From positions 6,456,001-6,520,000 of the forward strand of contig CM076954.1 in the NCBI GenBank assembly GCA_039566865.1: a stretch of 64,000 nucleotides of DNA, in the 5' to 3' direction. Below the pieces are notes generated by a model, which made no database searches, was not told the origin of the DNA, and was given only the letters and a program-made list of their open reading frames with translations. Position numbers and translations under genes: made by a program. This document shows, in pieces, positions 44,534 through 54,071 of the stretch (position 1 is its first letter; every line of letters starts with the position of its first letter). Source of the stretch: Aurelia coerulea (lineage: Eukaryota; Cnidaria; Scyphozoa; Semaeostomeae; Ulmaridae).

Positions 44534-45298
44534 AGAGGTATCGCCCTTTTGGAGCGCTTTTGTAAGGAGAGCAGGTTTTCACAATCTAAAACGAAATTTT
44601 TGAATAAAACTTACCAAGAGTATGATCATCTACTCTTCCTCTCCCTTTTCTGTGAATCTTGTGAATAATTGTGATTTCAATTTGCCATAATATCAGTTTT
44701 AATGCCGAAAGGTCTGAGCGGCCTAATTTCAAAAAGTCGCCCTTTTGGCGCTAGGAAAATTGTTAAAGGAGCCATAGCGACGCATCGTGATGGTTCAAAA
44801 TTGCCTGACGAAAACGAGACTCGAGCATGTGACATAGCACGAGCTCATACAGAACACAGGTGCACCATTAGGGCGATTTAGGCCCGAGAGAATGCTCTGC
44901 TAATCGAGGCATGCGGTGTCAAGATCGATTGCGTGATTTCAAGGATCCCTGTTGATTCGTCATCTCAAAGGTTGAAGCTCGACGCTAGGCCATCCAATTT
45001 AGATCAGGGTTGCAATATTTGAACTCAAGCAGCGACAAGAGAAATGACCATGAAAAAACAGATCGTAAAAGAACATACCTTCGATTCTCCTTCAGGTAAG
45101 TTCAACTTTATTTTCATTTCGTGAAGGAACAAAATAATATAACACAGCGAGAACAAGTAACGATGTTGGAGGTGGCATCAGCAAACTGTTTTCGCGCACC
45201 TTTTGTGAAAAACTAGGCCGATACTCTTTTATTCAGCGACTTCTGCAGTGCGATCAAATGTGTCAAAATTCGAGGGCGCTCCAAAGGGCGATACCCCT
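44534..45298. mobile_element. TIR element L, about 765 bp
   Basis: AGAGGTATCGCCCTTTTGGA at 44534 and, inverted, AGGGGTATCGCCCTTTGGAG at 45298 are terminal repeats of about 25 bases. An internal copy of the motif (GTCGCCCTTTTGGCGC) lies at about 44736. No ORF or unambiguous target duplication was found, so the superfamily is unknown. Confidence 0.55.
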
Positions 45299-46898
45299 GT
45301 ACATTCGTTTTTGCGTGCATAATGAATAAGCTACACATGAAGGTTTCAGGGTGTCTCTTGTGACTTCCTTTGTTTGCGTCTGCACATTGACCAGTTAGTT
45401 CTTAAATTCTTTTGTTTTCAATCGCCAATTGCTTTGTACTTGCGTGTCAATCAAAGGCAATTTATGCTGTTGCTACAAAATGTGCCCTTTTGCTGCCTAA
45501 ACCTCTAGGTGATGAATTCTATTACCTTTTTCTATGAATTGAATAGTGTGAAAGAACTTCAGATGCTGCAGTAATTTTACCCTGGACAATTTTGACATGC
45601 AAATTATTTTCAAAACTGCTGTGTCATTCTTATTATTGAAAGAATTATGGAAAGCTTTGAAAAACTTCAAATCATCGCAAATGCTAAATCACTCGAGGAA
45701 AAATAATACAGTATTTCTGAAAACTGTACTTTACTAAAATGTGTTATATGATGGCAAGCAGAAACTTTGAGCTCTTCAGGCTGACGATTTAAAAAAGTGA
45801 TGACGTCGCAGCCTCAAACATGATCTACGCTACCATTTTGAAAACAGTTAAGATGTAAAAAAATTCCACGATAAAATTAAAGCAAAGCACATTGAGTTCC
45901 TCGAAAGCTATTCAATTCGGAGAAAAAATTGACAGAATTTTTACACCGCTTGTTTTAAATATTTGAAGCATATGCCTATGATTATGTGGTTCCCATCACA
46001 GTTCGTTCTACGGGGATTCAGCAGTGGAATATTTACCTGGATCCATTTTCTCAAATGACCTTGGCAGCAAACTCTTTTGAACTCTTTCCAGAAAAAGAAT
46101 TCCAATAACAACACTCTTGATAATTCGTAGGAGGCATGAAATCAGTCCCAAGAAAATGTTGAAGAAAAACATGAAGTAAGAAGTGATGTGAAAGGCATTT
46201 CTGCAATAAAAGAAGAGTGACTGAATGATCTCTTTAGTTACTGCCTAATTTATATTGTAAGTTAATATTTTTTACTGATTGTAATATCTTAGGGAAATTA
46301 CATTTTCAATTCGAGTTGAAGAGCCACAATTATTGTGGATATACTCACCTAGACCTTGTATGTACACTTACCTCACATAAGTATTGCACCACCTAACCCA
46401 AAATGGCGCCCAAAAGTGTCTTTTAGCCCAACCAACAAAATTTACATAACAAAAGCAGCAGCAATTAAGGGTTTCTCTACCGGGTGTTTTGGCTGGAAAA
46501 TAATTGTTAATTCGTTTGCTTTTCATTCATAAGTAAAATGAAACGTTAGTTTGTTGATTTCTTTGATAAATTAGCAAAAACCTCTGGACAACACTGCACA
46601 AGATTTTGGCAGTATAGCTGGAGGAGTAGGCCAAAACAAAATGAGAAACGGATAGATATCTGGGGGCAAAGATAACAACATTTTAGTGTTTTCAAATTGG
46701 GATTTAACAACAATTATCACCATGATAAAAGTTTTCCACTCAAATGTGACAAAAGAAGAAAATTCAAATAAATAAAAAGGCCATCATTCAATGCAACTGA
46801 GCTTAAATTTGTCTAAGAAGGAGTCAGGTTTAAGAAAACACGCTCCAGTCACTTGTTAAATTTCAAATTACCTTCAAACTAAATCAAACCGTAGCGAT
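45299..46898. other. 1.6 kb without recognised features
   Basis: No long ORF, no inverted repeat with clean ends and no tandem array was seen. It may be genuinely single-copy sequence. Confidence 0.4.
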
Positions 46899-48555
46899 TT
46901 GTGTAGAATGCACGAATGTGTAGAACCTTTGACGAAAATATTTAGTGATTGCATAGAAAATTCGCCCTTTCTTGATGAACTAAAGTGCGCGGGTGTCACA
47001 CCTCTTCCCAAGAATGGACCAACCAACTCTTGGACTAACTTTAGGCCAATTAGCGTTCTGCCTACGGTCTCAAAGGTGTTGGAAAGAATAATGGATAAAC
47101 AGATAGTTGCTTATATTACACCTTTTTTGTAATCACTTCTCTGTGGTTTTCGAAAAGGTTACAGTACCCAGCATGCTCTCGTACGGCACTTAGAAAAATT
47201 CAAAATTAGCCATAATGAAGGTGGTACAGCAGGGGCTGTAGTGATGGATCTGTCCAAGGCATTTGATTGCATCAGACACGATCTTTTGATTGCAAAATTG
47301 CACGCCTACGGTTTCTCTCGCGAAGAGCATTAACACTAATTAATGATTACCTCACAAACAGACAGCAAAGAGTCGAAATAAATGGGTCATTTAGCTCTTG
47401 GAAAAGCGTCGCACACGGTGTTCCTCAGGGGTCAGTCTTAGGGTCTCTCTTATTCAACATATACATTAATGATCTTCTACTCTTCATTCACAACTCGGAT
47501 ATATGTAATTATGCAGATGATGCTACAATCATGCCTGCGATAAGAACTTGGAAAAAATAGCTTATAGGCTTGAAAATGACTGTAGTGAAGCTTTAGAATG
47601 GTTTGCCGACAACTTTATGAAATTAAATGCAGATTAATGCCATCTTTTGGTTGTTGGGCAGAGGTGTGATGATCCTGTTACTGTTAGGATTGGAAATGCT
47701 GATGTTGTAAATAGCTCCAAAGAGAAGCTACTCGGAGTTCAAATTGATAACAAACTTTCCTTCGATAATGATGTTTCCAAATTGTGTCAAAAGGCTAGCA
47801 ATAAACTTTATGCACTTGCTCGCATATCCCCTTACATGGACCAGAGCAAACTAAGAACACTCATGACGGCATTTATTACCAGTCAGTTTCAATACTGTCC
47901 TTTAATCTAGATGTTTCACAGCAGGCAGCTTAGCAAAAAATTAACGAAATACAGGAAAGGGCTTTGAGAATTACTTATAAGGATGCCGAATCTACTTATA
48001 GTGAGCTATTAGAGAAGGACTGTGCCGGTACTATTGATACAAAGAACTTGCAGTTACTTATGACTGAGATGTACAAAGCAAAAAAAGACCTGAGCCCTTC
48101 ATTCTTGCAGGAAATTTTCTGCGAAAATGAAAGTCATTACAATTTACGTAACAATAACGAATTCTTCCAACTCACGGTGAGATCTATCAACAATGGGACA
48201 GAACGCCTCCGATTCAAAGGTGCGCAGTTGTGGCAAACGTTACCACCAACTATACGAAATTCAGATTCCCTTTGTCAGTTTAAAACAAAAATAAAAAATT
48301 GGAACGGCGAAAATTTTCCATGTAAATTCTGCCGCGATTTTATTCCAAATTTGGACTTTTATGATAATAATATTTGGATACCTGCTTTTATACGCTTTTA
48401 TGATTTTATACTGTATACTTTTGATGACATGTAAATATTTTATCCCCTTTTTTCTGATGTAGCATTTGTATTTTAAAATTTCAACCAACGTTGGAATTAA
48501 TTAGCTAGTTACTTTTAGCTATCGTTTTATGTAATCCAACGATAAATGAATTGAC
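46899..48555 (+). mobile_element. LINE iota: Rex1/CR1-like, 5'-truncated
   Basis: RT plus C-terminus and a 120-bp 3' UTR run directly into the (AAT)n tract at 48556. The C-terminal Cys motif is like that of LINE epsilon, which ends in (ATT)n. Such LINEs may end with, or integrate next to, AAT repeats. Confidence 0.8.
46905..48434 (+). pseudogene. LINE iota reverse transcriptase
   Basis: Motifs in order: [111 protein letters not shown], catalytic YADDA near 47513, EKLLGVQIDNKLSF, QFQYCPLI and ERALRITYKD. The C-terminus is HYNLRNNNEFFQL, LRFKGAQLWQTLP and PCKFCRDFI. Frame breaks occur near 47130, 47325, 47555, 47636 and 47910. The enzyme would be inactive. Confidence 0.85.
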
Positions 48556-48670
<115 letters not shown>

Positions 48671-49920
48671 GTAACAACATGTTAGGAAGACAGTCAAGTG
48701 AAGAGAGATTATATCTAAAAAGAAAAGTCGGTGGACGAGGATTAAAATCTCTAAGAGTTGTATACACAGAAACTAAGATCAGGGTAGCTTGCTATATGGC
48801 GGCATCAGAAAGCAGATGGATAAAAGTTGCATGGAAGCAGGAAAAGTCGAAAGAATACAACTCGCTGAAAACTGCAGCCGAGGAAATGATAAATGAGATT
48901 GGACACGCATTGAAGTTTAAAAATGAAGGTATAGAACTAGATGGAGAACTGCAAATTGGAAACTGGAGGAAAAGTTGGAAGAAGATCAAGGATGTTTTGA
49001 GGAAAGGAAACGAAATGTTGTTAATTGAGAAATATAAACAAAAGCAATTTCAAAGCGAGACGTACAGCAAGCAGGAAACAGAGTGTCATATGTGGTTAGA
49101 ATGTAACTTGGATCCTAGGAAAACGGCAGCAATAGTGAACTTACAAGAACAGATGGTTGAAACGAAATCATGGAAAGTTTCAAGGGGAATAGCAAATGGA
49201 GGAGACATGTGCAGACTATGTGGGTCGTTTAGAGAGACAGTTCATCACTTGTTAGCCGGGTGCCAAATGTTAGCTGGCAAAGAGTATTTACAACGTCACA
49301 ACAAAGCGTTGATGGTTCTAGCTGTTGCATGGGCAAAGAGGTATGAAATAATCGATGAAAACATAGTGTGGTACAAAGAGAAGTGGGAGAAAGGAAAAGT
49401 ATTTGAGAATATGAAAGGGAAATTAGTATGGGACTTTGAGTACAAACTGAGACAAAGCAGTTCGGCAAGAAGGCCAGACCTAACACTTGAAGATAAGGAG
49501 ACAAAAAGAATATGGATTTGTGACATGGCATGCCCACAAGAAAATAACATCGAAGCAAAGGTGAAGGAGAAATTGGATAAATATCAGCAGCTAGCCTTTG
49601 AAACAAGGGAAAATCGTGTAGGGTACAAAGTGGAAGTTGTCCCATTAGTCGTTGGATGTTTGGGTGGAGGAATTGGAAAATTGTGGAAGAATGTTCAAAA
49701 AATGATAGAAGCTGAAACCGAGACTGAAAGAATAGTGAAGGAAATGCAGAAGACAGTGCTAATGGACAGTGAATCAATTATGAGGAAAGTACTGTCGGGA
49801 GTGGTGCAACCGGAATGAACATTTGGAACTCAGACTGTATATGTCGTGTACACTGTAAAATCAATAGGCTAACAAACTTTGGTAGTCTTAATTAGTGGCT
49901 TGAAGTAGCTTTTATAAAAG
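48671..49920 (+). mobile_element. RLE-type LINE (Dong/R4-like) copy 1, 5'-truncated, between AAT tracts
   Basis: Only the C-terminal part and a 100-bp 3' UTR are left, bounded by AAT tracts on both sides. The Dong/R4 clade is known for target-specific insertion; Dong was first found in TAA repeats, and all three copies here lie between AAT tracts. Confidence 0.75.
48679..49818 (+). CDS. C-terminal part of RLE-type LINE ORF: zinc knuckle and restriction-like endonuclease
   Basis: An uninterrupted frame of 379 codons. Residues 1-20 (SSEERLYLKRKVGGRGLKSL) are the region after the RT thumb. At about residue 180 CRLCGSFRETVHHLLAGC is a CCHC knuckle. The endonuclease follows: RPDLTLEDKETKRIWICDMA with CPQENNIEAKVKEKLDKYQ, giving the R-P-D...D...K-EKL-x-KY pattern of the PD-(D/E)xK-like domain of R2/R4/Dong elements, then VPLVVGCLGG. 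The enzyme cleaves the target site for reverse transcription. The frame is intact here but the RT is missing, so the fragment is not autonomous. The ATG is incidental, since the LINE is truncated in front. Confidence 0.8.
   Translation: MLGRQSSEERLYLKRKVGGRGLKSLRVVYTETKIRVACYMAASESRWIKVAWKQEKSKEYNSLKTAAEEMINEIGHALKFKNEGIELDGELQIGNWRKSWKKIKDVLRKGNEMLLIEKYKQKQFQSETYSKQETECHMWLECNLDPRKTAAIVNLQEQMVETKSWKVSRGIANGGDMCRLCGSFRETVHHLLAGCQMLAGKEYLQRHNKALMVLAVAWAKRYEIIDENIVWYKEKWEKGKVFENMKGKLVWDFEYKLRQSSSARRPDLTLEDKETKRIWICDMACPQENNIEAKVKEKLDKYQQLAFETRENRVGYKVEVVPLVVGCLGGGIGKLWKNVQKMIEAETETERIVKEMQKTVLMDSESIMRKVLSGVVQPE

Positions 49921-49997
<77 letters not shown>
49921..49997 (+). repeat. (AAT)n microsatellite 2
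   Basis: About 25 AAT units between the RLE LINE copy 1 and the Penelope-like piece. Confidence 0.95.
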
Positions 49998-49998
<1 letters not shown>

Positions 49999-50009
49999 TA
50001 AAAACACAC

Positions 50010-50060
50010 TGTTATTTGTCAAGACGTTTCGATTAAAATCTTCATCAGTTTACTTTACAA
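50010..50060 (-). ncRNA. Hammerhead-like motif of the PLE terminal repeat
   Basis: On the minus strand CTGATGA (50048-50042), a short GATT-TT-AATC stem, CGAAAC and GTC (ending at 50023) follow in hammerhead order. Stem III is reduced to one or two pairs and stem I is weak, as in many PLE hammerheads that work as dimers. A candidate, not proven. Confidence 0.6.
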
Positions 50061-50280
50061 CTCCGGACAGCCAGGTTTATATACAATGTAAATAAAATTA
50101 GATTAACATAAAATTTACATAAAGTCAAAATTACGATACCCTTGATACATTCCAAACTATAGACTTACAATAATACAGACGTTTTACAGCGTAAACAAAA
50201 TTAATATAAACTTATTTAGTTAAAAACAAAAATACCCTAGACACATTCCAAACCATAAAATTACAATCATACAGCCTATC

Positions 50281-52630
50281 CACTGTGATCCAGACAGGGA
50301 ATTAATCCCAAAAAATGAAAATACGAGTATACACTATTTGAGGGTTTCATCATGGCGAAGAGACATTGAGCTATTCGATAAAACAAAAATTTCTTAAATC
50401 CGACTCATAAATCCAGAGATATGATTTTTTAAAGTTTGACTAAATTGCGAACTGTTGTTTACATTGCAATTTCCGGCCTTTTGTTTGTTGTATCGTTGAA
50501 AACCCAGAAATTCAAGTTCTTGTATCTCTTCAATAAATGCACCAATTTTTTGAAACTTTTTTTTATTTTACAGATAAACACCTAAGCTATCTAAAAATAC
50601 AAAGCTATTTGCAAAATCTCAAGTTGGTATATCAATATTTGTCAAAATGGTGTATGACCTTTTTAAGCACAAAAACCAGGCAAATTATCAAAATTCCGTT
50701 TGTTATAGTGAAAACAAAAAAATCTAACTAAATCTAAGTCTTCAAAAAAAATATCACAATTGAATATGATGTCTTGAGAGAATTTCTACCAAAGGATTCG
50801 TACAGCTTCGTACAGGAAAAATAGTTATCACACATTTGGTATGATAGGCCCTTTTGGTTTAACGTTGATTTTTTGGCAATGATTTTTGGCTTTGTACATG
50901 ATTGAACTGTTCCGCATACGAACAGTGTTTATGCAAACTACTTTCAACTATCTTAGCTTTACTTGAGTAAAGCTTGTGTCTCTAAAGTATTTAGTTTTTG
51001 GTCGATAATCTAATTCTCATTGTACATGTCCTTGATAAGGCCTCTTCTCGGTTTAGTGTATCGATTACCTCACTTTAATGATAATTGACTGCCTGATCTT
51101 GGTCGGCTACGTTTTTTAACTCGTTCATCTACTTCATCACTGAACACTCTTTCTTTTACACGCCAGGCTTCATCCTTGACTTTAACTTGATACAATTTTT
51201 GGAGTACTAATTTAATTTTATATGCGTCTTCCTTCAGCCCCCCCTTTCCTCTATCAGTTTATCAGCTAGATCCTTAAATTTCGCAGTATATTTCGTGTTC
51301 TACTTCGTACTTTTATCCTTTAAATCACCGTTTTCAACAATGAAATCATAAAGCTCGCCATTCGTTGTGATAAACGTGATTGATTTTGTGACACATAGTT
51401 ATTGGAATGGTTTAAAGACTACAGGCCAGCAGTTTTGTGTTTTAACAGTCATTGTTTTATTTTGTGGTAGGAACTGACTTGGAAATTAACATAGAAAAAA
51501 TTCTGCTTCTCAATGAGGCATGTGAAAGATACAGGCTTGGCTTGGGTCAGTCATAGTTACGAGAAAAATTTTTTTTTATTGTTTTGCAGTTTCATATCAG
51601 TTTATGTAAAGTTGCGTCATCCTGTAATTTGAGCACTCCCTGCATCCTATATACAGTATGGTGAGCTGTAGACACTCTCTATGCGTACTATCAAAGTTTA
51701 AAAGTTGAATATATATTTTAAAATAACGAGGTAAAGTTGCCTTGCCTTAAACAAAGAGGCATTTAAGGCGAATAAGTGAATGGAAAAGTAGTGATAGGGG
51801 AATGTAGGCAGTAGTTATGTTCCAATAAAAGTCGCCACAAGCATATCCGGACTATTGACGCCTCTTACCTACCATATCGAAGCCCTTGAAGACAGTCAGT
51901 TAACATTTTCATTGACTATGGAATCAAGATAAAGATAAAAACCGAGTCGACAGACAAGAAGCATGCAAATGTTATACCAGAACAAGATCTTTATCAACAG
52001 TTGGTCGTCAAGGTTTCAGTGAGTACGACCATAACCAAACATAAACTGAAAAGGACCTACCATACCAAATGTGTGATAACTTTTTTCCTGTACGAAGCTG
52101 TACGAATCCTTTGGCAGAAATTCTCTCAAGACATCATATTCAATTTTAATATTTTTTTGAAGAGTTAGATTTAGTTAGATTTTTTGTTTTCACTATAACA
52201 GACGGAATGTTGATAATTTGCCTGGTTTTCGTGCATAAAAAGGTCATACGCCATTTTGACAAATATTGATATACCAACTTGAGATTTTAAAAAAACTCTG
52301 TATTTTTAGATAGCTTAGGTGTTTATCTGTAAGACAAAAAAAAGTTTCAAAAAATCGGTGCATTTATTGAAGAGATACAAGAACTTGAATTTCTGGGTTT
52401 TCAACGATACAACAAACAAAAGGCCGGAAATTGCAATGTAAACAACAGTTCGCAATTTAGTCAAACTTTAAAAAATCATATCTCTGGATTTATAAGACGG
52501 ATTTAAGAAATTTTTGTTTTATCGAATAGCTCAATGTCTCTTCGCCATGATGAAACCCTTAAATAGGGTATACTCGTATTTTCATTTTTTGGGATTAATT
52601 CCACGATTTCTAAAGAGCTGGATCACAGTG
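50281..52630. mobile_element. Transib-like palindromic element F, 2350 bp
   Basis: Both ends read inward CACTGTGATCCAG. An exact 5-bp duplication CTATC flanks it (50276-50280, 52631-52635). AAAAATGAAAAT lies 23 nt inside the left heptamer and 34 nt inside the right one, the same asymmetry as in element E. Arms of about 580 bases (50281-50870 and 52040-52630) surround a 1.2-kb centre with a minus-strand coding remnant (about 51010-51330). E and F share the first 13 terminal bases apart from the central heptamer base, so they belong to one family. Confidence 0.7.
51010..51330 (-). pseudogene. Unidentified basic protein remnant inside element F
   Basis: On the minus strand: NTKYTAKFKDLADKLIEERG, a frameshift in a C/G run near 51240, then GLKEDAYKIKLVLQKLYQVK, DEAWRVKERVFSDEVDERVK, KRSRPRSGSQLSLK, one stop, and YTKPRRGLIKDMYNEN. 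The KKRSRPRSGS stretch resembles an AT-hook or nuclear localisation signal. The sequence looks protein-coding rather than random, and may be the N-terminal region of the lost transposase or captured host sequence. I do not recognise the family. Confidence 0.45.
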
Positions 52631-52871
52631 CTATCTTTTAACCTTTTACCCACATGGGATTGAGAGTGTCAGCCGAAATATAAATGTTTACAAGGAAACA
52701 GGAAAACAGACGCCAGCCAGTAACCCGCCAAGGATTTGCTTAAGTTGCTAAATCCCGAATGGCCCGATGGGGAATTCCACACCAACACCACGTGCAAATT
52801 GCACGAAGTTAACCAGCGAGCATCTCCTCCCCTTCCCCTGAGATCTAAGTGCAACGGTAGAAGGATTAAGC

Positions 52872-53396
52872 GCTCCCGCAGGCAAACAAGTCCAACTCGA
52901 CATCCGCTACCCTTTCATTTAGGCCCTGTGGAGAAAATAAACCCAATTTATATTGCCAAAAATGCTCTTTTCTACGGAGCGAATATACGTCACCTGCACC
53001 ATCGATGATGCTTATTTTTACCAAAAACTCACCCCGATGATTTTGTTAAAAAAAGTGAGAGAAAAGGCTTGCCTGTGGGACCGGCTTACCCGTATGAAGA
53101 TTACCACTGAGACGCTTTTGTTTGTAGGTCCGAAAATACGATTTATAGACGTTAAATCTCTGGCGAAATTTAGTCTTCGTACTACCGACATACTTTTTAT
53201 TGCAACATTCGCATTGTAGCAAGTATACTACATACTCCGAGTTGCATTCATACGCCCCTGAAAAATTCCTAAAAAATCGAGAATCATCTGCATTATAAAA
53301 AGTGGACCCCTCTCCCATCATAGGGCATATTTGACACCTTCTACCATTGCACTTACGCGTACCCTTTCCCACCAGCTCCTCGTTTACCGGTTTCAA
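52872..53396 (-). pseudogene. PLE GIY-YIG endonuclease domain
   Basis: From 53396: CNGRRCQICPMM (Cys motif), CNSEYVVYLLQCECCNKKYV (the GIY-YIG core as V-V-Y...Y-V-G with an internal C-x2-C), STKTKFRQRFNVYKS (the GxTxxxxRxR motif), and HFF. After a frame break near 53050 the domain ends with LRRKEHFWQYKLGLFSPQGL and N. This is the nuclease of Penelope-like retroelements, used for target nicking. The reverse transcriptase that should precede it is lost at the AAT tract. Confidence 0.85.
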
Positions 53397-53398
53397 TT

Positions 53399-53400
<2 letters not shown>

Positions 53401-53462
<62 letters not shown>
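53401..53462 (+). repeat. (AAT)n microsatellite 3
   Basis: About 20 AAT units between the two PLE pieces, which face in opposite directions. Confidence 0.95.
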
Positions 53463-53662
53463 GATTACTTAGGGTGGATTTTATTGTTTTTGGCTCTTTT
53501 TCAAGTTTAATCTAGGTTGTTTACCGTAGGATATAAAAATGCTCGGTTGCTCTGTAAAGTTTAGCTGAAGAAGGTTTTTTAATCGAAACGTACTGGAAAT
53601 TTCTAACAGTGTTGTTTTTATACTTTTATTTTCTGTTATAAGATGGTGGTCAAGTTAATAAA
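53463..53662 (+). mobile_element. Second PLE terminal fragment with hammerhead-like motif, plus strand
   Basis: About 200 bases between AAT tracts. CTGAAGA at 53565-53571, a GGTT-TTTT-AATC stem, GAAAC (53585-53589) and GTAC form a hammerhead-like core; stem I is weak. TTATAAG and AATAAAATAATAATG follow. It appears to be the terminal repeat of another PLE copy in the opposite orientation. Confidence 0.6.
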
Positions 53663-53689
53663 ATAATAATGATGATAATAATAATGATG

Positions 53690-53740
<51 letters not shown>

Positions 53741-53741
53741 G
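53663..53741 (+). repeat. (AAT)n microsatellite 4, with ATG variants
   Basis: Imperfect AAT/ATG repeats, then a pure AAT run up to the RLE LINE copy 2. Confidence 0.9.
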
Positions 53742-53981
53742 AAAGTAAAAGCAAAAGTAATCCCTATTGTCTTGGGTGCCCTTGGAACAGTAACACGGAG
53801 TTTGAGCAACTACATCAAGGAAATTGGAGTCAAAACAGATAAAACTGATTCAAAATCTGTACTTTTAAGAACTGCCAGAGTGTTGAGAAAAGTTCTTGAG
53901 ATCTAAGATCATGGGTTGTGATCCGACCTCAGGAAACATCAAGAACAAGCCAGTTGTAACATCAGAACTGTGGAAATCAGC
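53742..53981 (+). pseudogene. RLE-type LINE (Dong/R4-like) copy 2, extreme 3' fragment
   Basis: The frame KAKVIPIVLGALGTVTRSL ... LLRTARVLRKVLEI, with stop at 53904-53906, matches the last 50 residues of copy 3 (VIPIVIGALGTI ... GNARILGKVLSI). A 75-bp 3' UTR and an AAT tract follow. It is very strongly 5'-truncated. Confidence 0.85.

Positions 53982-54071
<90 letters not shown>
53982..54071 (+). repeat. (AAT)n microsatellite 5
   Basis: About 30 AAT units between RLE LINE copies 2 and 3. Confidence 0.95.

Larger units (their letters stand above)
49998..53400 (-). mobile_element. Penelope-like element (PLE) 3' part, minus strand, split by element F
   Basis: Read on the minus strand from 53400, the element gives a GIY-YIG endonuclease (to 52872), a UTR, then after element F the remaining UTR and a hammerhead-like motif at about 50017-50055, ending at the AAT tract. 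The RT part is missing. GIY-YIG plus a terminal hammerhead is diagnostic for endonuclease-bearing PLEs. Both ends abut AAT repeats. Confidence 0.8.

Noticed and set aside
49229..49777. Minus-strand 182-codon frame
   Set aside because: It lies antisense to the clear RLE endonuclease frame of the plus strand.
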